Made by a program: the position numbers and the translations under genes. This document shows, in pieces, positions 18,713 to 27,175 of a DNA stretch of 64,000 bases (position 1 is its first letter; every line of letters begins with the position of its first letter). The stretch is from Staphylococcus americanisciuri (lineage in GTDB: Bacteria > Bacillota > Bacilli > Staphylococcales > Staphylococcaceae). The notes under the pieces were generated by a model. It had not been told where the DNA came from. It made no database searches and was given only the letters and a program-made list of their open reading frames with translations. Location: NCBI RefSeq assembly GCF_024814435.1, contig NZ_JANUXY010000005.1, positions 62,001-126,000 of the forward strand, read 5' to 3'.

Positions 18713-19516
18713 TTATATTTTTTCATAGTGTTTACATAATAGGTTGTATGTGACTAACATAGGTTTCCCTGTTTTTGGATCCGTACTTAATTCTGCATCG
18801 ATGTTAAACACTTCTTCCAATATTTCGTTATTCAATACCTCATGCGTTGTACCTTGCTTAATAATCTTCCCATTTTTCATGGCTATCAAATGATCAGAAA
18901 AACGAATCGCTTGGTTGATATCATGTAAGACCATAATAATAGTTGCCCCATGTTCAGAATTTAATTGTTGTACGAGTTCTAAAATCTCTAACTGATGAGA
19001 AATATCTAAATAAGTAGTAGGTTCATCTAAAAAGATAATGTCTGTTTTTTGTGCTAAAGCCATCGCTATCCACACACGTTGTCGTTGTCCACCGCTTAGA
19101 TCATTAACTGCACGATGTTTAAAATCAATCGTTCCCGTAACACGCATGGCCCAATCAATTTCTTCTTTATCTTGTTCACTCAACCGACCAAATCCTTTTT
19201 GATGCGGAAAACGACCATATGAAACCAATTCACCTGCTGTTAAGCCATCTGCTACGTCAGGTGATTGCGGCAGAATCGCAATCTTTTTGGCAACTTCTTT
19301 AGTAGGCTGTGATTGAATATTTTTGCCATCCAAACAAATCTCTCCATGCTTAGTATTCAACAAACGTGATAGTGCCTTTAGTAATGTTGATTTGCCGCAA
19401 CCATTCGGTCCGATAATTGACGTAATCTGACCATCAGGTATGGCAACATCTAAATTATTCACAATCACACGCTCACCATAACCTATCGTTACATTTTTCC
19501 CCGTTAATCTGCTCAT
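18713..19516 (-). CDS. fhuC: Ferric siderophore ABC ATPase FhuC
   Basis: The 267-residue ATPase has Walker A GPNGCGKS, Q-loop ILPQSPDV, signature LSGGQRQR, Walker B IIFLDEPTTYLD and switch VLHDINQA. In S. aureus this ATPase also powers other siderophore importers (Hts, Sir), so loss would affect several systems. The ATG at 19516 follows AGAGGGAGTCAA and gives the family N-terminus MSRLTGKNV. An upstream extension of 25 codons runs toward the Fur box and is not translated. It is the first gene of fhuCBG. Confidence 0.94.
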   Translation of the reverse strand: MSRLTGKNVTIGYGERVIVNNLDVAIPDGQITSIIGPNGCGKSTLLKALSRLLNTKHGEICLDGKNIQSQPTKEVAKKIAILPQSPDVADGLTAGELVSYGRFPHQKGFGRLSEQDKEEIDWAMRVTGTIDFKHRAVNDLSGGQRQRVWIAMALAQKTDIIFLDEPTTYLDISHQLEILELVQQLNSEHGATIIMVLHDINQAIRFSDHLIAMKNGKIIKQGTTHEVLNNEILEEVFNIDAELSTDPKTGKPMLVTYNLLCKHYEKI

Positions 19517-19573
19517 TTGACTCCCTCTTTTCTCTATATAGTAACGCTCGTTTACGTAAATTATCACAAGCTT

Positions 19574-19592
19574 ATTGAGAATGATTATCATA
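19574..19592 (-). promoter_or_regulatory. Fur box upstream of fhuCBG
   Basis: The sequence TGAGAATGATTATCA (19576-19590) differs from the core Fur palindrome TGATAATGATTATCA at one base. It lies about 60 bp upstream of fhuC. Iron-dependent repression by Fur is the expected control. Confidence 0.85.
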
Positions 19593-19735
19593 CTCGCGTA
19601 TTATACCACTTTTTCACCTCAATGACTAACTGTTTTTATTATGTTTACATTACTTTTCAGCACTCAAAAATGGCATGCATGTTGTCACATACATACCATT
19701 TGATTACGCTTTATTCAATGACAAAGTTTTATCTG

Positions 19736-20569
19736 TCAATCTTCTACCCAGAATCCATTTCCATACACATCACGCACATCGTGAACAACAACAAAGGCAT
19801 GAGCGTCAATTTTGCGTATCATGCGTTTCGTTCGAGATAATTGCGTTTTACTAATAACTGCATACAACACATCTGTCTCTCTTTTAGAAAAGTAGCCGCG
19901 ACCATTTAAAATGGTAATACCACGACCGATATCTTCATCAATCATTTTAGCGATACGATCAGGTGATTTTGAGATAATGGTCACAGCTTTTTTAGGATTC
20001 AAACCTTCTATTACAAAATCCATCACTTTAGTTCCAATATATAAACTAATTACTGTCACTAATGCTCGATCTAATGGGATAACACTAAGTGAAATAACAA
20101 CTACGATTAAATCGAAAAACAGCAATGCATATGGCGTACTAACATCTAGATATTTATTAGCAATACGCGCTAAAATCGTCGTTCCTGCTGTTGTTCCACC
20201 TGCTAAAACAATAACACCTATACCTAAACCGACAAATATCCCACCAAACACTGCATTAATCATAATGTTATCGGTGTGTACTTGCCATGTTTTTGTCACG
20301 CTCAAGAATAGCGAGATAAGTACTGTCGCTACAATTGTCAAATACATACTACGCTTGCTCAAAAATTTGTATCCGATGACAATTAGAATAGCATTAACGA
20401 CAAAGTTTGTGACTGCCGGCGAAACATGAAAAGCATAATACAAAATAATGGCTAGCCCCGTAACGCCACCTTCACCCAAATCTCCTGCGATGATAAACGC
20501 ATTAACGCCTACCGCAAATATTAATGAACCGATAAGGACAAGTATTAAATCTCTAACTGTTCGTTTCAC
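19736..20569 (-). CDS. YitT family membrane protein (DUF161/DUF2179)
   Basis: From the GTG at 20569 the protein has 277 residues: five or six membrane helices, then a soluble C-terminal DUF2179 domain (about 200-277) with the GRGITILNGRGYFSKRETDVLYAVISKTQL block. The GTG was chosen because GAGGGGTG lies 8 bases upstream. An ATG at 20611 opens the same frame but has no ribosome site. The family is widespread in Firmicutes, with no settled function. It ends about 220 bp before the fhuC leader and is divergent from the small-RNA candidate. Confidence 0.82.
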   Translation of the reverse strand: MKRTVRDLILVLIGSLIFAVGVNAFIIAGDLGEGGVTGLAIILYYAFHVSPAVTNFVVNAILIVIGYKFLSKRSMYLTIVATVLISLFLSVTKTWQVHTDNIMINAVFGGIFVGLGIGVIVLAGGTTAGTTILARIANKYLDVSTPYALLFFDLIVVVISLSVIPLDRALVTVISLYIGTKVMDFVIEGLNPKKAVTIISKSPDRIAKMIDEDIGRGITILNGRGYFSKRETDVLYAVISKTQLSRTKRMIRKIDAHAFVVVHDVRDVYGNGFWVED

Positions 20570-20697
20570 CCAATCACACCCCTCATTCAAATTATATTTA
20601 TCATAAGTCATACTATCACAAAATTGTCACAAAACGAACCATCCACCTGCACTTTCAATAAGATTTTAAATAATTTATCAATTTTCAGATTTTTTAG

Positions 20698-20726
20698 TTT
20701 ACTTATCGCTAATCCTTATGTATAAT
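20698..20726 (+). promoter_or_regulatory. Sigma-A promoter of the small-RNA candidate
   Basis: TTTACT (20698-20703), a 17-bp spacer and a perfect TATAAT (20721-20726) are on the plus strand, where no protein gene follows. Transcription would begin near 20733. Confidence 0.65.
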
Positions 20727-20732
20727 TAAAAT

Positions 20733-20901
20733 TACCTTATTGGTTGTTTAATGCAACAATAGGATATCTCCTTTGTGTTGTTTATAGTGAGAATAGTTTT
20801 GCTCATAGGTAGGTATTGGCTCGAGTACCTACCTACTATGATTTATTTCCCGTAAAGGATGAGAAGCTAGTCATTGTACTACATCTCATCCTTTTCTTTT
20901 T
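20733..20901 (+). ncRNA. Candidate trans-acting small RNA, about 169 nt
   Basis: The unit has its own promoter, no useful open frame (ATG CAA CAA then stop), a strong hairpin (AGGTAGGTA 20807-20815 with TACCTACCT 20826-20834, 10-base loop), an unpaired stretch containing UUUCCCGU (about 20846-20853), and an intrinsic terminator (11-bp stem 20854-20864 with 20884-20894, then TTTTCTTTTT). Unpaired UCCC motifs flanked by hairpins are characteristic of many S. aureus Rsa RNAs that pair with ribosome-binding sites. I cannot match it to a named RNA. Confidence 0.6.
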
Positions 20902-20912
20902 GGCTTTTCAGC

Positions 20913-21082
20913 TTTTGTGGTGGAAAAATAATGATAAGTACCTAGTTTTATTTATCGTGTAGTTCTGGTTATAAGTTGAAATAGCTATCTGCCTTTAGCG
21001 CTTGTCATTGTGATTATGCGCTCTTTTTGCATACTAAAAAGCAAAAGGCAGGATAGCTAACCCACGCCATCCCACCACAAAA
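20913..21082 (+). repeat. Dispersed intergenic element, copy B, with terminal inverted repeats
   Basis: The element of 170 bp is bounded by a perfect 11-bp inverted repeat (TTTTGTGGTGG at 20913-20923, CCACCACAAAA at 21072-21082). Inside, TAGCTATCTGCCTTT (20982-20996) pairs with 21044-21059 with one bulged base. An inner AGCGC/GCGCT helix (20997-21001, 21018-21022) completes a nested structure. A competing hairpin uses GGATAGC (21051-21057) with GCCATCC (21066-21072). It begins 12 bases after the small-RNA terminator and ends 26 bp from the nupC stop. Confidence 0.75.
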
Positions 21083-21107
21083 AATGATATAGAACCTTCT
21101 TATTATC

Positions 21108-22337
21108 TTACCATGCAAATAAACCTACGAAACCTGCTGTTAATAGCGATACTAAAATTCCCGCCAACAACATCATCGGTACATATTTAGATACAAAGTC
21201 TGATGTTTTCTCATTAACAATCCCTTTCAATGTACCAATAATCATTCCAATTGTTGAGAAGTTAGCAAATGAAATTAAGAATGTTGAAATAACGGCACGA
21301 TGATGTGGATCATAGCTATTCACTTCACCATCGATTTCTCCCATCACAACGAATTCGTTCGTCACAATCTTTTTCGCCATTTGTTGCGCGACAGGCCATG
21401 CTTCATCAACAGGTAACCCTAATAATAATGCGAATGGATACATAAACACACCTAAAATTTGGTTCAAGCCAAAACCGCCTTTAAGATGCATTAATGAGGC
21501 AATACCAGCTGTAATTAAGTGGATTAAGCGATCCGCTAACTCCGCCAAAGCAACAAAACTGATAACAAATGCAATAATGATTAACACCAATTTACCCGCA
21601 TTCAACACAGAATCGCCTAAGAACGAGAAGAATGGTTGGCGTACCTCACTTGTTGAACGTAAGTCATAAACTACGTCTTCAGTTGCCTCAATCTTCACTG
21701 GGTTCAAGATAGACGCAACAATCATCGCATTGACAATATTTAATGGAATCGCTGTCAACACAAGTTCACCAGGAATCATTGTGACATATGCGCCAACGAT
21801 GGCACCTGATACAGAACTCATCGACATCATAGCAATTGTTAACACACGTGCTTCATTCATGCGCTTTAACTGTTCACTTGAAACAGCTAATGCTTCGGTA
21901 TTTCCCAAGAACATCATTTCGATGCCAAAGAACGCTTCGAACTTCGGCTGACGTGTTATTTTGGCAAGTACCCAACCAATCCCACGAATCACTTTTGGTA
22001 AAATACCTAGATACATTAAAATATCAAAAAGCGGTACAACTAATAAAATCGGCATTAATGCTGCAACTGCCATATCCATTTCTTTGCCGACTGTAAAACT
22101 TTTAAATGCAAAGCTAATACCTGAGAATGCGGCATCTATCACCCAAGAAATCCCCGCTGCTGCCTTTTCGACAACAAATGTTCCTGCTGGGAAATAGACA
22201 AAAAACCATGCTAGAATTAAGTTAAGTGCAACTAAGATACCTATGGAACCCCACTGAATGTTTTTACGATCACGAGAAAAAATAACGGCTACACCTAAAA
22301 ACACTAGTAAACCAATAATATTGATTAATAAGAACAT
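21108..22337 (-). CDS. nupC: Concentrative nucleoside transporter NupC
   Basis: The 409-residue CNT-family membrane protein imports nucleosides with sodium or protons. It has the family's MFLGNTEALAVSSEQL region, the SMSSVSGAIVGAYVTMIP stretch and NEFVVMGEID-x-V near residue 340, followed by ISTFLISFANFSTIGMIIGTLKG. The start has GAGGTAGGGTT. It is a single gene between element copy B and the divergent feo operon. The same position next to abcA/pbp4 occurs in S. aureus. Confidence 0.92.
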   Translation of the reverse strand: MFLLINIIGLLVFLGVAVIFSRDRKNIQWGSIGILVALNLILAWFFVYFPAGTFVVEKAAAGISWVIDAAFSGISFAFKSFTVGKEMDMAVAALMPILLVVPLFDILMYLGILPKVIRGIGWVLAKITRQPKFEAFFGIEMMFLGNTEALAVSSEQLKRMNEARVLTIAMMSMSSVSGAIVGAYVTMIPGELVLTAIPLNIVNAMIVASILNPVKIEATEDVVYDLRSTSEVRQPFFSFLGDSVLNAGKLVLIIIAFVISFVALAELADRLIHLITAGIASLMHLKGGFGLNQILGVFMYPFALLLGLPVDEAWPVAQQMAKKIVTNEFVVMGEIDGEVNSYDPHHRAVISTFLISFANFSTIGMIIGTLKGIVNEKTSDFVSKYVPMMLLAGILVSLLTAGFVGLFAW

Positions 22338-22658
22338 AACCCTACCTCTAACCTTTCAAATTAGTTTATACAAAATCAAATTTATTATAACACGCCCTAT
22401 AAATTGTGAAAATCCAATTTGTAAGTGTTGCAATAATTTCACAGTTAGCAGTAAAACCCCTATTTCGTACATCATATTTTTCTGCAAAAGTCTCTTCACC
22501 AATAATGCATATGCACACAGGCTTAAAGTAGCGATATTACCACTTTCCTCATGTTTCTAAGATAATATCATGAATTTCCTTTTATTTTTTGATAATTTTA
22601 CACATTTAACGTTAAAAAGCTATTGCACCAACCTTTAAATAAGAGTACTCTATAAATG

Positions 22659-22680
22659 AAATTGATTATCATTAATGATT
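22659..22680 (+). promoter_or_regulatory. Fur box upstream of feoA
   Basis: The region 22659-22680 contains ATTGATTATCATTAATGATT, a near match to the staphylococcal Fur operator built from GATWATCATTATC-like repeats. It is 18 bp before the feoA start. The remainder of the 360-bp nupC-feoA gap is AT-rich and holds nothing else I recognise. Confidence 0.75.
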
Positions 22681-22697
22681 AAAAAGCAGGTGATTGT

Positions 22698-22934
22698 ATG
22701 ATTCATGTAGCAAATGCCGAAGTAGGCATGCCATACCGTATCAAATCTTTAACTACTAACAATATGCAACTAAAGCACCGCTTACGTGCACTAGGCTGTG
22801 TTGAAGGTTGTGAGGTCTCAATCCATCAGAAAGGTCTTTTTAAAGGACCGTGTACGCTCAATGTCAATGGACAACAAATATGTATACGCAACTGTGATGC
22901 TTGCGATATTCGTTTGGAGCATTACTATGAGTAG
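22698..22934 (+). CDS. feoA: Ferrous iron transport protein A
   Basis: This 78-residue SH3-like FeoA protein has the pattern of a short N-terminal strand, [16 protein letters not shown] and a C-terminal [10 protein letters not shown]. FeoA binds or regulates FeoB at the membrane. It carries several Cys (CVEGC, NCDAC), more than is usual. The ATG at 22698 follows GCAGGTGATTGT. The stop overlaps the feoB start, indicating coupled translation. Confidence 0.88.
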   Translation: MIHVANAEVGMPYRIKSLTTNNMQLKHRLRALGCVEGCEVSIHQKGLFKGPCTLNVNGQQICIRNCDACDIRLEHYYE

Positions 22935-24921
22935 CACATATTGTATCTTAGGAAACCCTAACGTTGGTAAGACATCTTTATTTAATGCCCTCACTGGCTC
23001 GTATGAATACGTGGGCAACTGGAGTGGTGTTACAGTAGAAAAGAAAGTAGGTCAACTTAAACAGAAGTCTGGTCAATTAGTCGACCTTCCGGGTATTTAT
23101 GACCTCATTCCTATTTCTCGAGATGAAACCGTTGTAACGAATTATTTATTGAACGAACATTTTGATGGTATGGTCAATATTATTGACGCCGCACAAATAG
23201 AGCGTAACTTCAACTTAACCATTCAGTTGATGGAATTTGGTGCACCACTGCTTATCGGTCTGAACATGGTTGATGTCGCAAGCAAGCGCGGAATTCGTAT
23301 AGACCATCAAAAGTTAATGACACGTCTACGCACACCGATTATTCCAGTTATTGCACGTACAGGAAAAGGAAGTAGTGATGTATTAAATGCATTGACAGAT
23401 CATCATGTCTCATCCAGACGCCCACTTGTTATCGATTATGGTCAAAATGTTGAATCACTTATCACAACTCTGGTTAATCAATTACCTGAAACGCTCTCAC
23501 TAGCTACGAAACATTACCGCTTCTTAGCTATTCAATATTTATTAGGCAATCCTTCTGTCCAAACTTATCTTGGAGCAGAACTTTACCAGCAGTTAGATGA
23601 AACCGTCAAGTCTGTATCAACACTCGCTGACACGGACATCTCACAACACATTCAGCAATGTCGTCAAGCATATATTAATACGTTGCTTTCAGATACGGTT
23701 ACTTATCCAGATGCACGTAAACAACACGTAACTGAGCGAATCGATGCATTATTAACACATAAAATATTAGGTATCCCAATCTTTCTTGGTATTATGTGGC
23801 TAATCTTCCAAACGACATTCACATGGATTGGGACACCATTGTCCGACCGGCTTGATGAATTTTTTGGCGGACCATTAACTGACTTTGCCAAACAAACGAT
23901 GACTTCAATAGGCATTTATCCAGCCTTACAAGACCTTGTAACTGATGGCATTATCGCAGGTGTGGGCGGCGTACTTGTATTCGTTCCACAAATCCTTGTG
24001 TTATTCTTCTTTATTTCATTATTAGAAGATTCCGGCTACATGGCACGTATTGCTGTGATTATGGATCGTATTATGGAAGGCTTTGGTCTTAACGGTAAAT
24101 CATTTATTCCAATGATTATTGGCTTTGGTTGTAACGTACCAGGTATTATGGCAGCACGTAGTATCGAAGAAGAAAAAGAGCGCCTTACAACGATTTTGAT
24201 TGCACCATTCATGTCGTGTTCAGCACGTTTGCCTGTGTATGCATTATTCGTCGGTCTTTTCTTTGCGCAAAATCAAGCTTTGATTGTTTTAAGCTTATAT
24301 GTGCTAGGCATTATCGTCGCTTTAATCGTAAGTTGGATTTTATCGAAAACTGTTCTAAAAAAGGATACTTCAATCTTTATTGTAGAACTACCACCTTATC
24401 GTCTACCATCTATTAAAACATTGTGGCGTAGTACTTGGGAAAAAGGAAAAGGCTTTGTTAAAAAAGCAGGTACGTTTATCTTTGCCGGTTCTGTTATTAT
24501 TTGGTTGCTCAATTATGCTGGACCAAATGGTATTGATGTTCCAATCGATCAAAGCTTCTTGCACATAATTGGCGCAGCGATTGCACCAATATTGGTACCG
24601 CTTGGATTTAGTTCATGGCAAGCAGCTGCAACCTTAATTCCGGGATTTTTAGCAAAAGAAGTAGTTGTGAGTGCAATGGCTATTATCTATGCAGTTAATG
24701 ATGATGCACTTGTATCAATGGTATCTACACATTTCACAGCACTCTCTGCATATTCGTTTATGGTCTTTATTCTATTATACGTCCCATGTTTAGCAACAGT
24801 TGCCGCAATTCGTAAAGAGACGACATCATGGAAATGGACGCTGTTCGCTAGCACATACCCATTTGTCGTTGCATATGTTATCTCTATGGCAATCTACCAA
24901 ATTGGATCCCTATTCGTTTAA
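22927..24921 (+). CDS. feoB: Ferrous iron permease FeoB
   Basis: The 664-residue GTP-gated Fe(II) importer has an N-terminal G domain with G1 GNPNVGKTS (residues 9-17), G3 DLPGIYD and G4 NMVD, a helical regulatory insert, then the membrane part with two Gate motifs: the first around [16 protein letters not shown] and the second around [16 protein letters not shown]. The start is the ATG at 22927, overlapping the last codons of feoA. An open frame begins earlier within feoA but is in the wrong context. It belongs to a Fur-controlled feoA-feoB-small protein operon. Confidence 0.95.
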   Translation: MSSTYCILGNPNVGKTSLFNALTGSYEYVGNWSGVTVEKKVGQLKQKSGQLVDLPGIYDLIPISRDETVVTNYLLNEHFDGMVNIIDAAQIERNFNLTIQLMEFGAPLLIGLNMVDVASKRGIRIDHQKLMTRLRTPIIPVIARTGKGSSDVLNALTDHHVSSRRPLVIDYGQNVESLITTLVNQLPETLSLATKHYRFLAIQYLLGNPSVQTYLGAELYQQLDETVKSVSTLADTDISQHIQQCRQAYINTLLSDTVTYPDARKQHVTERIDALLTHKILGIPIFLGIMWLIFQTTFTWIGTPLSDRLDEFFGGPLTDFAKQTMTSIGIYPALQDLVTDGIIAGVGGVLVFVPQILVLFFFISLLEDSGYMARIAVIMDRIMEGFGLNGKSFIPMIIGFGCNVPGIMAARSIEEEKERLTTILIAPFMSCSARLPVYALFVGLFFAQNQALIVLSLYVLGIIVALIVSWILSKTVLKKDTSIFIVELPPYRLPSIKTLWRSTWEKGKGFVKKAGTFIFAGSVIIWLLNYAGPNGIDVPIDQSFLHIIGAAIAPILVPLGFSSWQAAATLIPGFLAKEVVVSAMAIIYAVNDDALVSMVSTHFTALSAYSFMVFILLYVPCLATVAAIRKETTSWKWTLFASTYPFVVAYVISMAIYQIGSLFV

Positions 24922-24934
24922 GGAGGTCATGACA

Positions 24935-25093
24935 ATGACATTAGTCATCAACTTATTGCTCATCATACTGATTGGCGGCTACTCCACATATGTCTTAACA
25001 CGTTATTATAAGCGTTCTAAACAAGGAAAATGTAGCTCATGCGGTAGCAACAAACAGTGCCCAACAGAGAAGCTACCCAAACATTTACAATAA
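24935..25093 (+). CDS. FeoB-associated Cys-rich membrane protein (FeoC-like)
   Basis: The 52-residue protein has one N-terminal membrane helix (about 3-20), a basic stretch RYYKRSKQGK, and a cysteine cluster C-S-S-C-x5-C. This matches the small FeoB-associated Cys-rich family (pfam12669) found after feoB in Firmicutes. The ATG at 24935 sits 8 bases after AGGAGG, which itself overlaps the feoB stop. It may deliver or sense Fe(II), but no function is proven. Confidence 0.82.
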   Translation: MTLVINLLLIILIGGYSTYVLTRYYKRSKQGKCSSCGSNKQCPTEKLPKHLQ

Positions 25094-25100
25094 TCCATGT

Positions 25101-25141
25101 AAAAAGTCCCTTATGCCGAAATTGTGGCATAAGGGACTTTT
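25101..25141 (+). terminator. Terminator of the feo operon
   Basis: A perfect 16-bp stem (25102-25117 with 25126-25141) with flanking A and T runs lies 9 bases after the last feo gene. Confidence 0.88.
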
Positions 25142-25225
25142 GCTATCCATCTTACAATTCCTGATGAGAGTACGCTTTTTGCATATTAAAGGCGGAATGA
25201 CGCATCATGCCATTCCACCACAAAA
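25141..25225 (+). repeat. Dispersed intergenic element, copy C (5'-truncated)
   Basis: The right half matches copy B: GCT-TTTTGCATAYTAAA, then a hairpin of different sequence but the same shape (GGAATGACGCATCATGCCATTCC), then the identical end CCACCACAAAA at 25215-25225. The left half of the element is missing, or only weakly visible as GCTATC-CATC-TT near 25142. It sits between the feo terminator and the abcA stop. Confidence 0.65.
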
Positions 25226-25253
25226 GAGGTAACGCCTAAACTTTAAACGTTAT

Positions 25254-26984
25254 TTACGTGTGACGTTGTGTTAAGCTTTGTGTTTCTACAAATTGTTGAT
25301 ATTTTGCATGCGTATCCATCAACTCTTCGTGACGTCCTACTCCCGTCACTTTACCTTGGTCTAAGAAGATAATCTGACTTGCTTTTTTGATCGTTGATAA
25401 TCGATGGGCAATTACGATCGTTGTTCGATTTGTCATTAACGTATCCAATGCTTCTTGAATTTTGCGTTCGCTTTCACTATCTAGATTCGCAGTCGCCTCA
25501 TCCAATAGCAAGATATCTGGGTTTTTCACAAAACTGCGCGCAATATCAATGCGTTGTCTCTGCCCTCCAGATAACTTCAAACCACGTTCACCGACAATCG
25601 TGTCATATCCTTGTTCAAGCGCCATAATAAAATCATGACAATGTGCTAATCGGGCATAGTGTATCAATTCGTCATCAGATACTTCTCGATCAATACCATA
25701 TAAAATATTATCTCGTATCGTACCATTCATCATGGCATTACTTTGCATCACATAACCAATTTTACGACGCCAATCGCTTAATGATAGTTGATAAATAGAA
25801 GTATCATGGTATGTAATATTTCCTGCTGTTACATCGTACATACGCTCAATTAAGCTGAATATCGTACTTTTCCCTGAACCAGAAGGACCCACAAAAGCCG
25901 TTACCTCTCCCGGTGTAATGCAGAATGATACATCTTGTAATACTGGTTTTGACTCATAACCGAATGTAACATGATCAAAACACAGGTCACCAGAAGGAAT
26001 GCTTTGTAGCTTATCAGGTGTTTGAATCTCTTCCAAAGGTTCGTGTAATATTTCATCAATTCGACTACTTGCTCCGACTGCTTTTTTATAATCTGTCACA
26101 AGTGTCGATAGGTTAATCAATGGCATAGATAGACTTAATACATAGAAAATCATGGCAACCAACGTACCAGCTGAAATAGCCCCTGAGGCAATACGCAAGC
26201 CACCAAAGCCCAAAATAATACCGATTGTTGCCAACATAATAATCCCTGATATCGGCTGAATGACTGCTGCTATCTTCGCTTGTTTTAGTCCAAGTCGATA
26301 AATCTCAGATAGGTTTTGATGCGCTCTATCCATTTCTAACTTCTCAGTGTTTGATACTTTTACAAGGCGCATCTCTGTTAATACACGTCCCAATAAACCA
26401 CTGAACTCGGCTATTTCATTTTGTGTGTTTTTCGATATTTTTTGCATAATTTTCCCAAGTGGCGTTATCACGATAGCAAATAGCGGAATCGTAATAAAAG
26501 TCATCAATGTCATCTGCCAATCCAAGACAAACAACATGATGAAAGAACCGATTAATGTAATCACTGATGGGAACAAAATAGGAAGTTTTTGAGAGATGAA
26601 GTCATTAATCACTTTCGTATCATCAGTTAAGCGACTCATCAATTGTCCACTTTCATTCTTATCGAAAAAAGACATTTTCAAATGGATAATATGTTGCCAT
26701 AAAACAGAGCGAATCGCATAAATCATCTTTTCACCAATCTTTTTGAGTAAGTAGTATCCTACACCACTCAAAATGGCATTCAATAAAAAAACGGCAATCA
26801 ATGCACTGATAAACCATGAATTAATAGAAGACAGCGTAAACTTATCGACCATTTGTCCGGTAAAAAGTGGAACTAATAGACCACTCAAACTCCCTAGAGA
26901 GGAGATAATGACCGCTACAATAATCAATCCGACTGGCCAATTAATCTTCTTCAGTAAATAAAATAGGGGGTTGTTCGATTTCAT
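25254..26984 (-). CDS. abcA: ABC exporter AbcA
   Basis: The 576-residue half-transporter has six membrane helices (about 15-310) followed by an ATPase domain with Walker A GPSGSGKST, signature LSGGQRQR, Walker B ILLLDEATANLD and switch AHRLST. It is very similar to S. aureus AbcA, which exports hydrophobic beta-lactams, dyes and phenol-soluble modulins. It is divergent from pbp4, the same arrangement as in S. aureus, where both share a control region. The ATG at 26984 lies 9 bases after GAGGT. Confidence 0.92.
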   Translation of the reverse strand: MKSNNPLFYLLKKINWPVGLIIVAVIISSLGSLSGLLVPLFTGQMVDKFTLSSINSWFISALIAVFLLNAILSGVGYYLLKKIGEKMIYAIRSVLWQHIIHLKMSFFDKNESGQLMSRLTDDTKVINDFISQKLPILFPSVITLIGSFIMLFVLDWQMTLMTFITIPLFAIVITPLGKIMQKISKNTQNEIAEFSGLLGRVLTEMRLVKVSNTEKLEMDRAHQNLSEIYRLGLKQAKIAAVIQPISGIIMLATIGIILGFGGLRIASGAISAGTLVAMIFYVLSLSMPLINLSTLVTDYKKAVGASSRIDEILHEPLEEIQTPDKLQSIPSGDLCFDHVTFGYESKPVLQDVSFCITPGEVTAFVGPSGSGKSTIFSLIERMYDVTAGNITYHDTSIYQLSLSDWRRKIGYVMQSNAMMNGTIRDNILYGIDREVSDDELIHYARLAHCHDFIMALEQGYDTIVGERGLKLSGGQRQRIDIARSFVKNPDILLLDEATANLDSESERKIQEALDTLMTNRTTIVIAHRLSTIKKASQIIFLDQGKVTGVGRHEELMDTHAKYQQFVETQSLTQRHT

Positions 26985-27175
26985 AATTAACATACCTCAT
27001 TTAATTTATTTCTATATCTAAGACGTCCGGCATGCTCATAGCACTGTCCGGTCAGTCTAACCTATCATTTTATATCTCCTACAATGTCATACAATATCTC
27101 ATTTTAAATTATGTTTCATTTGTGCTAAAATGAGTGTATTATTTCGCATTTTTGATGCGCATTAAGGAGTTCTTT

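Noticed and set aside
22338..22658. Possible riboswitch in the nupC leader
   Set aside because: No purine-riboswitch or other aptamer consensus blocks could be found in the sequence.
27001..27133. Repeated GTCCGG hexamers between abcA and pbp4 as an operator
   Set aside because: Only two short direct repeats; too little to claim a regulatory site.
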